DNA of 64,000 nucleotides from an uncultured Sphingomonas sp. (GTDB lineage: Bacteria; Pseudomonadota; Alphaproteobacteria; Sphingomonadales; Sphingomonadaceae), in NCBI RefSeq assembly GCF_913777625.1, contig NZ_CAJYTI010000023.1, positions 1-64,000 on the forward strand. The letters are read 5' to 3'. The notes beneath the pieces are model-generated. The model saw nothing but the letters and a program-made list of their open reading frames with translations. It did no database searches and was not told where the DNA came from. Below are positions 56,133-64,000 of this stretch, in pieces. Position numbers and translations under genes: made by a program. How positions within the stretch are numbered: position 1 is the stretch's first letter; every line of letters begins with the position of its first letter.

Positions 56133-59100
56133 TCATGGACGGGGTGTGCTTTCAGCGGGCTGAACGGTTGCGCTGCCCGCGTCCTGTGCACGTTTCTGCT
56201 CCTCGAGCAACGCCGGCAGGTTGCGCTCGATCAGCCGGCGCGGATCGTACCAGGACTGCACCGAGTCAAGGAGCTGGCGGAAGGGCGCGTTGATCCGTAC
56301 GTTGAACACGAGCGGCAGCTTCGCCAGCCGGCGAATGAGGAAGTTGGACTTGGTCCCCTGCCCCTGGCTGAGCCCGGAGAAACTGATGTCGGTGATCATC
56401 TCGCCGGCCAGCGGGCCGTTCATCCGGATCGCGAGGCTGCGATAGTCGAGCGACTTGAGCGCCTGGAAGGCCATGTTGCCCCAGGTCCCCAGATCTTCTC
56501 GGGATACTTCGCCGACATAGGCGAGGTGGCCGCCCTTGCGCGCCCGCAGCACACCGCCTTCGATCCGGCCGCCGGTCTCGTCGAAGATCATCGGCAGCGT
56601 GCCGTCGAAGGTGCCGGTCGCATCGAGATTGTCGAACGCCATCTCCTTCAGGAACAAGGCGGCGTCGACGCCCTTCACCAGGAAGGTCATGCGGCGCTCG
56701 CCCGACTCATTGAAGTCGAGCGTGGTCGGCTCCAGCACCAGCTCGCCGCCCGCGAACGGCCACCGGGCACCCTCGACCCGCACCCGCCGGCTATCGAGCA
56801 GCTGGTAGCGGAACACGCCGTCGCGTACAGGAACGCCGGGGTTGACCTCGGTCACCTTCGCCACCTGCGCGGGCGCGGTCTGCGCGTTCAGCAGGTCGGT
56901 GAAGTTGAGTTCGGTGGTGAGCCCCTGCACCGGGCCGAATGCTGCCGCCAGGGACATGTTGGTCGCGGTGAAGCGACCGATGCTGGTCACCGCCTCGCCC
57001 GCCCAAGCGATCTTCCCCGTGCCGGCAATCGTGCCGTCGACATCGGCGATCACGCCCAGAGTGAGCGGGGTGAGATCGGTCGGCTGCAGGCCGCCGGTCC
57101 GGAAGCGGATACCGGCCACGTCCAGCAGCGCCTGCCCCTCGCCACGGCCGAGATCATGGGTGATCGCGACCGACGCGACCGGCACCGGCCGCTTGGTGCC
57201 GACCAGATCGGCCCGCGCCTCGATCCGATTGCCTTGCAGGTGCAGACGGCCCGCCGGCGCAAGCAGCGGCTCGAAACGCGGGCTGGGGTCCGCGTCGGCG
57301 AGGCGGAAGCTGCCGAGCAGCGACAGTGCGCCATCGGCAACCTGCCAGCGGCCCTTGCCCTGCGAGAGGATGAGCGGGACCGCACCGATCTGCCCGCCCA
57401 GCGCCTCGAAATCACCGCTTGGGGTGTTACCGAAGGTGCCACCCAGCCGGCCGATATCCAGCCGGGTCGGATGCTCCGCCCCCATCCGCACTGCGACCTC
57501 GGTGAGATCGAACGCACGGCTCGCCAGATCCAGCCGGATGCCACCGGCGGCGAGCCGCAATGGGTTGCTGCCCATGGTGCCGGTGAGGGCGACGCCGCGG
57601 ACCTGGGCGCCGCCGGTGAGCCGTTTGCCGTTCCAGGCCACCATCGCCGGTCCTACCGGGCAAAGCCGCTGCCGATGCCCGCGCAGTACCATGCCCGACG
57701 CGGCGATCCGAGCGAAGCCCAGCGTCGCGCACCCCGGGTTCACCAGCACGCTCGGCCCGTTCCACCGCGCCACCAGTGGCATCGAAACATCGTCGATCTG
57801 CCCGCCGCCGATCGGGCCGGACAGCGTCGCGACCGTGCGCGCCGACCCTGCCCCGCCCCGCGCGGTGAAGTAGAGGTTCGACAGCGCCAGCCGCGCGCCG
57901 CCGGCCGCATAGGGGCGCAGCGTTCCCGTACCCTGCAGCTGGTCGCTGCCGGGACGCTGCAGCAGATCCACCGCCGCGTCCGGCAGCCCGCCGCCACCAA
58001 GGGACAGGCGCCCGGCCAGGGCGACCGTGCCGGCAGGGATATCCAGCACCGCACCGCTCGCGCCTACGAAGCGCATCCATGCTCCCGATCGTGCGGTCAG
58101 GTCGACCGCTTTCACGCGAAGCGTCACGCCCCTGCCCCGCGTGGCCACGCCAAGATCCGCCACGCCGTCGAAGCGCCGCCCCGCCGCGTCCACGGCCGAG
58201 GCGAACTTGGCAGCGAGCGGCCCTATCGGCGTCCCTGCTAACGCGTTGCGATATCCGGTTACCTCTGCCCGCACCCTGGGGGACACCATTGCTTGCTGCA
58301 CGCGTACGCGGCCGTCGAATGCCATCACGCGGCCGATCGCATAGCGGCCGGCGACGTCGACAGCGTCGGCACCGACGCTTTTGGTGGCCGCGCCTGTCGC
58401 GTCCAGCCTGAGGTCCCCCGCCGTCCGTACGCGGTCGCCGGCGAAATCGAGCCGGGCATCGGCCCGGCCAAGCGTGCCTACGCCCGACCGCAGCGATGCG
58501 ACAGCAAGCGTCGCGTCGCCCGTCCATCCCGCAAATGCATCATCGAGCGTCACGCGAACGTCGCCCCGCGGCTGCTTCGCCTCGAACGCGCCGCACGCCA
58601 ATCGCTGTGCGGCCAGCGGCCCGGTAAGGCTCGGCGCGCCCTTGCGGATGCGCAGCTCCATCGCGGCGGCGAAGCCCGAGAGCGCGCAACTTCCGAGCTT
58701 CAGCGGCCCCGCCTGCGCATGCAGCGTGCCGGCGAAGCCGTCGGCCAGCAGCCCCTTGCCGCGCAGCCCGAGGAGGACGAGCCCTGCGTCGCTCTCCAGC
58801 CGCAGCTGCGCGTCGGCAACCTCGACGCTCAACCGGGGCAAGGTAAACGGCTTGCCCGAGGGCGGCGGCATCAGCCGGTCCAGCGATCCCAGCGACAGAA
58901 CGCCGTTGACGATCCGGCCCTTGATACGGACGCGCCCGGCCTTCGCCACCAGCAGTTCGGCACGCCAGGGGCTAAGCGCGGTCCGCAACTCGATCCAGTC
59001 GGCGGTCAGGTCGGGGTCGCGCGGATCGCCGATGGAGACGCCGGTCAGGCGCTGCCGCCAGGGGGAGAGCTGGTCGATCGTATAGCGGGCTGGCACCCCG

Positions 59101-59282
59101 CGCCGGGCGAGTGCGCGATCGACGAAGCCCTGCGCGATCGTGCGCCGCTGGAGCCACACCGTCGCTACCGATGCGGATACCAGGACGAGCAACGCCAACG
59201 CGACGCGACGGCGTCGCGTCGCGCGCGCTGCTGCACTGGTCCGCCGCACCTCGACGTCGGTGTCGTCTTCGCTCCGGTTCAC
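56133..59282 (-). CDS. ydbH: YdbH family AsmA-like intermembrane lipid transport protein
   Basis: The 1049-residue protein is anchored by one N-terminal TM (about 28-45) after a charged cytoplasmic tail, followed by a very long periplasmic beta-rich region. The C-terminal YdbH/dicarboxylate-transport domain includes FNESGERRMTFLVKGVDAALFLKEM and GGRIEGGVLRARKGGHLAYVG. YdbH, TamB and YhdP are the redundant inner-to-outer-membrane phospholipid carriers in E. coli. The GTG start (59280-59282) has GGAGCGGG upstream. It is followed by ynbE and ydbL in the E. coli order. Confidence 0.92.
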   Translation of the reverse strand: MNRSEDDTDVEVRRTSAAARATRRRRVALALLVLVSASVATVWLQRRTIAQGFVDRALARRGVPARYTIDQLSPWRQRLTGVSIGDPRDPDLTADWIELRTALSPWRAELLVAKAGRVRIKGRIVNGVLSLGSLDRLMPPPSGKPFTLPRLSVEVADAQLRLESDAGLVLLGLRGKGLLADGFAGTLHAQAGPLKLGSCALSGFAAAMELRIRKGAPSLTGPLAAQRLACGAFEAKQPRGDVRVTLDDAFAGWTGDATLAVASLRSGVGTLGRADARLDFAGDRVRTAGDLRLDATGAATKSVGADAVDVAGRYAIGRVMAFDGRVRVQQAMVSPRVRAEVTGYRNALAGTPIGPLAAKFASAVDAAGRRFDGVADLGVATRGRGVTLRVKAVDLTARSGAWMRFVGASGAVLDIPAGTVALAGRLSLGGGGLPDAAVDLLQRPGSDQLQGTGTLRPYAAGGARLALSNLYFTARGGAGSARTVATLSGPIGGGQIDDVSMPLVARWNGPSVLVNPGCATLGFARIAASGMVLRGHRQRLCPVGPAMVAWNGKRLTGGAQVRGVALTGTMGSNPLRLAAGGIRLDLASRAFDLTEVAVRMGAEHPTRLDIGRLGGTFGNTPSGDFEALGGQIGAVPLILSQGKGRWQVADGALSLLGSFRLADADPSPRFEPLLAPAGRLHLQGNRIEARADLVGTKRPVPVASVAITHDLGRGEGQALLDVAGIRFRTGGLQPTDLTPLTLGVIADVDGTIAGTGKIAWAGEAVTSIGRFTATNMSLAAAFGPVQGLTTELNFTDLLNAQTAPAQVAKVTEVNPGVPVRDGVFRYQLLDSRRVRVEGARWPFAGGELVLEPTTLDFNESGERRMTFLVKGVDAALFLKEMAFDNLDATGTFDGTLPMIFDETGGRIEGGVLRARKGGHLAYVGEVSREDLGTWGNMAFQALKSLDYRSLAIRMNGPLAGEMITDISFSGLSQGQGTKSNFLIRRLAKLPLVFNVRINAPFRQLLDSVQSWYDPRRLIERNLPALLEEQKRAQDAGSATVQPAESTPRP

Positions 59283-59612
59283 GCCCGCTCCAGCCGCCTC
59301 ATTCTGCGGCCCCTGCCATAGCTATCCGAACTCGCAAAGGTTCCTTGGATCGGGAACTGGGCAGCGCCGGCCATCGCCTGTCACCTTACCGATCCGATCT
59401 TTGCTGCTTGGCCTCGCGCCCGGTTTCGCCCGTGGCGTGATACTCGCCCGGTACCGTGCGACGATGCGTGCCGAACGGCCAGCGCGCCCTTCCCTCACCG
59501 CTAGCCCCGCCCCCGCCCGCGCCGCGCTGCCTGCGACACCCGCGAGCGCCAGTTGGTCGCGGTCGGGAGGCGGTTTGCCGGGAGGGGTGGTCGCGGCACG
59601 TCGGCCGACGGA
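59283..59612. other. 330-bp intergenic region without a recognised gene
   Basis: Between the ydbH start and the NodT-type stop. No supported coding frame, repeat or RNA gene was seen. It should hold the ydbH promoter and the end of the RND operon transcript, but no convincing -35/-10 pair or terminator was found. Confidence 0.5.
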
Positions 59613-61004
59613 TCAGTAGAGGCCGCCCAATGCCCGTACGGTTTCGGTCGCCACGCCGAGCTGCCGGGCGCGGATCGCCAGCAATGTGCGCTCCGCATCG
59701 AGTGCAGCGGTCTGCGCGATCGTCACTTCCAGGAAATCGGCAGCGCCGTCGCGGTATCGGGTCATCGCCAGGTCCTGCGTACGCTCGGCCGCAGCGGCGG
59801 CCTCGCGCTGGTTGCGCTCCTGGTCGATCAGGTGCCGACCGGCGGCGAGATCGTCCTCGACCTCGCGGAAGGCCGTCAGCACCGTTTCGCGATAATTGGC
59901 AGCAGCCTCGTCATATTGGGCGCGCGAGATCCGCACATTGGCGCGCCGCGCACCGCCGTCGAAGATCGACAGCGCCGCCGACAGGGGGCCGAGCGCCCAG
60001 AAACTGTTGTCGCTGTTCAGCAGGCCGCCGCTCACGGCCTCGAAGCCGCCGGCGCCGCCCAGCGTGATCGTCGGGAACATCGCCGCGCGCGCAACGCCGA
60101 TCTGCGCATTGGCGGCAGCGACGCGACGTTCGGCGGCGGCGATGTCGGGGCGGCGTTCCAGCAGGGTGGATGGCAGCGCGGCCGGGATCACCGGCGGCGC
60201 GATCAGTGTGTCGACCACTGGAAGCGAGAAGGTCGAGGGACTCTCGCCGATCAGCACCGCGATGGCATGCTCGTCATTGGCACGATCCGCGGCGACGGCG
60301 TCGAGCTCGGCCCTGGCGCCCGCCAACTGGCTCTGCGCGCGGCTGACATCGATGCCCGAAGCGATGCCGCCGCCATGGCGCGTCTCGGTAAGGTCATAGG
60401 CCCGCTGAAACGCGTCCACCGTCTTGCGCAGCAGCACGGTGCGCGCATCGAGCCCGCGCAGGTCGAAATAGGTCGCGGCGAGCCGGGTCTGCAGGCCGAG
60501 CCGGACGCCGACGAGGTCGGCAGCGCTGGCCTCGGCATTCGCCTGACTGGCTTTCACCGCGTTGCGGATGCGGCCAAACAGATCGAGCTCATAGTCGAGC
60601 GAGGCGCCGACTTGCGGATTGGTATAGGTGACGGCACGCCCCGAGGAGAGCGGCCGGCCAGCCGAGACGCGGTCGCGCGCGATCGTGCCGCTCGCCCCGA
60701 TTTCGGGCAGCAGCGCCGCGCGATTGCGGCGCACCAGCGCGGCGGCCTGGTCGTAGCGCGCGATCGCCGCGGCAAGGTTGGGGCTGCCCGCAATCCGCGC
60801 CTCCAGCCCGTTCAGCGTCGGGTCGGCGAAGCGTTCCCACCAGTTGCCGCCGGGAGGAACCTTGGTCCCGGCGGTCTGCCAGTCGCCGCTTTCCTTGTAC
60901 GCGGGCGCGGCGGCGACTTCAGGCCGGTGATAGTCGGGCGCCATCGAGCAGGCGGAAAGGCCGAGCGCCGTCGCCGCGACCAGCGCTGCCTTACTTGCGC
61001 GCAT
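59613..61004 (-). CDS. NodT-type outer membrane efflux lipoprotein
   Basis: The 463-residue outer membrane factor has a lipobox (LGLSAC, Cys19) and MAPDYHRPEV after it, the NodT/OprM start. Two OEP repeats follow, with the family motif LLERRPDIAAAERRVAAANAQIGVARAAMFPTI (about 267-299). It overlaps the adaptor gene by 14 bp and is the last gene of the RND operon. It forms the duct to the outside. Confidence 0.94.
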   Translation of the reverse strand: MRASKAALVAATALGLSACSMAPDYHRPEVAAAPAYKESGDWQTAGTKVPPGGNWWERFADPTLNGLEARIAGSPNLAAAIARYDQAAALVRRNRAALLPEIGASGTIARDRVSAGRPLSSGRAVTYTNPQVGASLDYELDLFGRIRNAVKASQANAEASAADLVGVRLGLQTRLAATYFDLRGLDARTVLLRKTVDAFQRAYDLTETRHGGGIASGIDVSRAQSQLAGARAELDAVAADRANDEHAIAVLIGESPSTFSLPVVDTLIAPPVIPAALPSTLLERRPDIAAAERRVAAANAQIGVARAAMFPTITLGGAGGFEAVSGGLLNSDNSFWALGPLSAALSIFDGGARRANVRISRAQYDEAAANYRETVLTAFREVEDDLAAGRHLIDQERNQREAAAAAERTQDLAMTRYRDGAADFLEVTIAQTAALDAERTLLAIRARQLGVATETVRALGGLY

Positions 61005-62133
61005 TGGCGAGCACCTTCACCAGATCCCCGGTCTGGAGCGAGTCCGGCGGGTTGTCGATCACCCGGTCGCTCGGCGAAAGACCCGCCACGACCTCAACCA
61101 CCTTGCCTTCGTCGCGGCCCAGCGTGACGGTGCGCAGCTGCGCCTTGCCGTCCGCCCCCAGCACCGCGACCTGCGTGCCCTTCGACCCGATGATCAGCGC
61201 ACTCGGCGGCAGGGTCACGGCGCTTCCGCCGCCGCGCAGCGGGAAGCGCGCCTGCGCATAGGCACCGGGCTTGAGCGCGCGATCGCCATTGGCGGCCTGG
61301 AGCTCGACCAGCACCGTGCCGGAAGCGGGATCGACTGCATCCGCGGTACGCGTCAGCGTCGCCTTGAAGGTCCGCTCGGCATATTCCGGCAGCGTCAGGC
61401 TGACCTCCATGCCGGGGTGGATCTGCGCCGAATAGGCCTGGGGGACCTTCACATAAGCACGGATCCGGCTGACATCGGATACGGTGAACAGCGGCGTCGC
61501 ACTCGCATTGCCGGCAACGACCAGCGCGCCGATGTCCGTCGCGCGGCTGGTGACGACGCCGTCGAACGGCGCGACCAGCCGGGTGAAGCCGGTCAGCGTC
61601 TGCAACCGCGCGACATTGGCGCGGGCCGCATTGGCGACCGCGGTCTTGGCGGCAAGATCGCCCTGCTTCTCGTCGGTCTCCTGCTTCGACACCGCATCCT
61701 TGGCGAGCATTGCGCTCCACCGCGTCGCGGTGGTCTGGGCGAGCTGCTGGTTGGCGCGGGCGGTCTGCAGGTCGGCGCGGGCGGCGGCGAGCTGCTGCTC
61801 GACATCGGGGGCGTCGAGAACCGCCAGCACTTGGCCGCGCCGCACCGGATCGCCCAGGTCGACCAGCCAGCGCCGGACATAGCCCGTGGTGCGGGCATAG
61901 ATCGGCGCGCTGTTGAGCGCCTGCAGGTTGGCCGGCAGGCGCAGCGCCTCGCTCGAGGCGGCCAGCGTCGGATGGATCACGTTGACGCTCGGCACCGCCT
62001 GCTCGGCGGTCCAGGCGGCAAGGTTGCGCTCGGAATGGGCGCGCGTGACGATGCCGGTGACGACCGCACCCATCGCGACGAACGCCGCGACGCTGGCGGT
62101 GATTTTGAGGCGGCTGTTGCCGTTCTCAGACAT
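60991..62133 (-). CDS. RND efflux periplasmic adaptor (HlyD/AcrA-like)
   Basis: The 380-residue adaptor has an N-terminal membrane anchor (about 10-30), a barrel-sandwich part (PIYARTTGYVRRWLVDLGDPVRRGQVLAVLDAPDVEQQL), an alpha-hairpin (about 100-160), and beta-barrel and membrane-proximal domains. The ATG (62131-62133) overlaps the permease stop by 8 bp. It joins the pump upstream to the NodT-type duct downstream. Confidence 0.94.
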   Translation of the reverse strand: MSENGNSRLKITASVAAFVAMGAVVTGIVTRAHSERNLAAWTAEQAVPSVNVIHPTLAASSEALRLPANLQALNSAPIYARTTGYVRRWLVDLGDPVRRGQVLAVLDAPDVEQQLAAARADLQTARANQQLAQTTATRWSAMLAKDAVSKQETDEKQGDLAAKTAVANAARANVARLQTLTGFTRLVAPFDGVVTSRATDIGALVVAGNASATPLFTVSDVSRIRAYVKVPQAYSAQIHPGMEVSLTLPEYAERTFKATLTRTADAVDPASGTVLVELQAANGDRALKPGAYAQARFPLRGGGSAVTLPPSALIIGSKGTQVAVLGADGKAQLRTVTLGRDEGKVVEVVAGLSPSDRVIDNPPDSLQTGDLVKVLANARK

Positions 62134-64000
62134 GCGCTTCCTCCAATGGAATAGGCCGGTTCCCGGCCGCGGCGGACCCGGCCTTGCGCTTGTGGACCAG
62201 GCTGAAGATGACGGGGACGAACATCAGCGTCGCGAAGGTGGCGACGATCAGCCCGCCGATCACGGCGCGGCCGAGCGGCGCGTTTTGCTCGCCGCCCTCG
62301 CCGAAGCCGATCGCCATCGGCAGCATGCCGATGATCATCGCGAGCGCAGTCATCAGCACCGGGCGGAAGCGGACCATGCCCGCCTCGAGCGCTGCCGCCG
62401 TGGCGTCGCCCAGCTCGGCGAGGCGCTCGCGGGCGAAGCTTACCACCAGGATCGAGTTCGCGGTCGCGACGCCCATGCACATGATCGCGCCGGTGAGGGC
62501 GGGCACCGAGAGGGTGGTGCCGGTGGTGAACAGCATCCAGATGATGCCGGCGATCGCTCCCGGCAGCGCGGTGATGATCACGAACGGATCGAGCCAGCTT
62601 TGGAAGTTCACGACCGTGAGCAGGTAGATCAGCACGATCGCGCCGAGCAGGCCAAAGCCCAGGCCGTAAAAGGCGCTGTTCATCGTCGCATATTGCCCGC
62701 GCATCGTGACGGTGACGCCCTTCGGTGCCTCCGCCTTGAGGCTGTCGAGCACCTTGCCGATGTCGGCGGAGACCGCGCCGAGGTCGCGCCCGTTCGGGGT
62801 CGCGAAGATGTCGATGACCGGGTTGATATTGTAGTGCGAGATCACCGCCGCCGCGGTGCTGCGCTGAATCGCCCCGATCCCGCCGAGCACCTGGCTGCCG
62901 CTGCCGCCCGTGCCGGTGACCGGCAGGTTCGACAGGTCGCTGATCGAGCCGACGCGATATTCCGGGGTTTGCGCGACGACCGCATAGGACACGCCGTTTT
63001 CCGGGTTCAGATAGAAGACCGGCGCGGTCTGCGAGGTACCGGCCAGCGAGCTGGCGACGCTGGTCGTCACGTCGCGCTCGGTCAGGCCGAACTGGCCGAT
63101 GCGGCTGCGGTCGACGTTCACGTCGAGCTGCGGATAGCGCGACGATTGCTGGATGCGCGCGTCCGCGACGCCGGCGATGCCACCGATCCGGCGCAGGATC
63201 TTGCGGGCATAGGCGGCGTTCGCGTCGGCATCGCGGCCGGAGACCTGGATGTCGATCGGCGCCGGCGCGCCGAAGTTGAGGATCTGGCTGGTGATATCCG
63301 CCGGCAGGAAGGCGAACTGCGTGCCCGGATAGGCCTTGGGCAACAGCTCGCGCAGCTTCTTCACATAGTCGGCGGTAGGCGCGTGGTCCTTGCTCAGCTG
63401 GATCAGGATGTCGCCGTCCTGCGGGCCGACCGTGCCGGAGTTGTTGTAGGTCGTGTTGATCGCGCTGACCGGCAGGCCGATATTGTCGACCAGCGACACG
63501 AGCTGGTCCGGCGGGATCACGCCGCGGATGGTGCGCGCGATCCGATCGAACTCGGCCGAGGTATCCTCGATCCGCGAGCCCACCGGCGCGCGGACATGGA
63601 TCGCCATCGCCCCGGCGTCGACGTTCGGGAAGAAATTCTGCCCGAGCAGCGGCACGAGGAACAGGGTCACCGCAATCACGAGGATGAAGGCGAGGATGAA
63701 CGGCCGCGGGGTTCCCAGCGCCTTTTCCAATAGCCCGCCATAGCCGGTGCGGACCTTCTCGAAGCGATGCTCGAAGCCGCGCTGGAAGCGCACCAGCGGA
63801 TTGCGCGATTCCGGCGCGCCCGCCTCATGGCCATGCCCCGGCGCGTGCGGCTTGAGCAGGAACATCGCCATGGTCGGCACCAGCGTGCGCGAGAGGAGGA
63901 ACGACGCGATCATCGCGAACACCACCGACAGCGCCAGCGGCACGAACAGGAAGCCGGCGATGCCGGGCAGGAAAAACATCGGCACGAACACGATGCAGAT
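62126..64000 (-). CDS. RND efflux permease (5' end outside window)
   Basis: The C-terminal roughly 625 residues of an RND permease are visible, from TM5/6 of the first half (VPLALSVVFAMIASFLLSRTLVPTM) through the second periplasmic loop (LGQNFFPNVDAGAMAIHVRAPVGSRIEDT) to TM12 and the tail IPLEEAHV. It is of the AcrB-like multidrug branch rather than the metal type, judging by the ALTGAIMCMGVATANSILVVSFARERL stretch. The N-terminal half lies past position 64000. It is first among the visible genes of an overlapping operon with the adaptor and NodT duct. Confidence 0.92.
   Translation of the reverse strand: MCIVFVPMFFLPGIAGFLFVPLALSVVFAMIASFLLSRTLVPTMAMFLLKPHAPGHGHEAGAPESRNPLVRFQRGFEHRFEKVRTGYGGLLEKALGTPRPFILAFILVIAVTLFLVPLLGQNFFPNVDAGAMAIHVRAPVGSRIEDTSAEFDRIARTIRGVIPPDQLVSLVDNIGLPVSAINTTYNNSGTVGPQDGDILIQLSKDHAPTADYVKKLRELLPKAYPGTQFAFLPADITSQILNFGAPAPIDIQVSGRDADANAAYARKILRRIGGIAGVADARIQQSSRYPQLDVNVDRSRIGQFGLTERDVTTSVASSLAGTSQTAPVFYLNPENGVSYAVVAQTPEYRVGSISDLSNLPVTGTGGSGSQVLGGIGAIQRSTAAAVISHYNINPVIDIFATPNGRDLGAVSADIGKVLDSLKAEAPKGVTVTMRGQYATMNSAFYGLGFGLLGAIVLIYLLTVVNFQSWLDPFVIITALPGAIAGIIWMLFTTGTTLSVPALTGAIMCMGVATANSILVVSFARERLAELGDATAAALEAGMVRFRPVLMTALAMIIGMLPMAIGFGEGGEQNAPLGRAVIGGLIVATFATLMFVPVIFSLVHKRKAGSAAAGNRPIPLEEAHV

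Overview
The window is dense, high-GC chromosomal DNA that reads as a sphingomonad (Sphingomonas-like Alphaproteobacteria). The evidence is the GC-rich codon use with long antisense shadow frames, four TonB-dependent receptors (TBDRs) with the IVVTG-type motif after the signal peptide, a halogenase/SapC/TBDR locus, a FecIR-type sigma module, and ClpP-ClpX order. No tRNA, rRNA, CRISPR array, insertion sequence or phage gene was seen. Both ends cut through genes: clpX at the left and an RND pump at the right.

Layout. 1-1.7 kb: clpP and clpX. 1.8-7.7 kb: a glycan cassette with a GH1-RmlD fusion, a divergent GH5-like hydrolase and a glycosyltransferase-UDP-galactopyranose mutase fusion; both fusion genes carry a frameshift. 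7.9-13.2 kb: a redox/electrophile-type region (pirin, LysR, two coupled OsmC proteins, DoxX). Its two divergent promoter regions share a 46-bp element and so are probably co-regulated. 13.3-23 kb: a sugar locus with a GPH symporter, GH3 beta-glucosidase, LacI regulator with a perfect 16-bp operator, TBDR and a GH144-type hydrolase. Beta-1,2-glucan is the best substrate guess.

23-31.8 kb: a two-component system beside an overlapping four-gene efflux operon (YncE-like protein, OM lipoprotein, adaptor, HME-type RND pump). 31.8-37.2 kb: a palindromic repeat, a TBDR, a PepSY-type membrane protein and a second two-component system. 37.3-46.3 kb: serine acetyltransferase, then an ECF sigma / FecR / STN-TBDR module followed by a flavin-dependent halogenase homologue, SapC and a DUF6445-like protein. 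46.4-52.4 kb: a coupled signalling operon with a large CHASE3-GAF hybrid kinase, CheR, CheB and a receiver-kinase, without any other chemotaxis gene.

52.5-64 kb: a fourth TBDR, the YdbH-YnbE-YdbL envelope lipid-transport set, and a tripartite RND efflux operon (permease, adaptor, NodT-type outer membrane factor) that runs off the right end. The most novel leads are the shared pirin/OsmC/DoxX regulatory element, the frameshifted double-fusion glycan cassette, and the halogenase attached to a cell-surface-signalling receptor.
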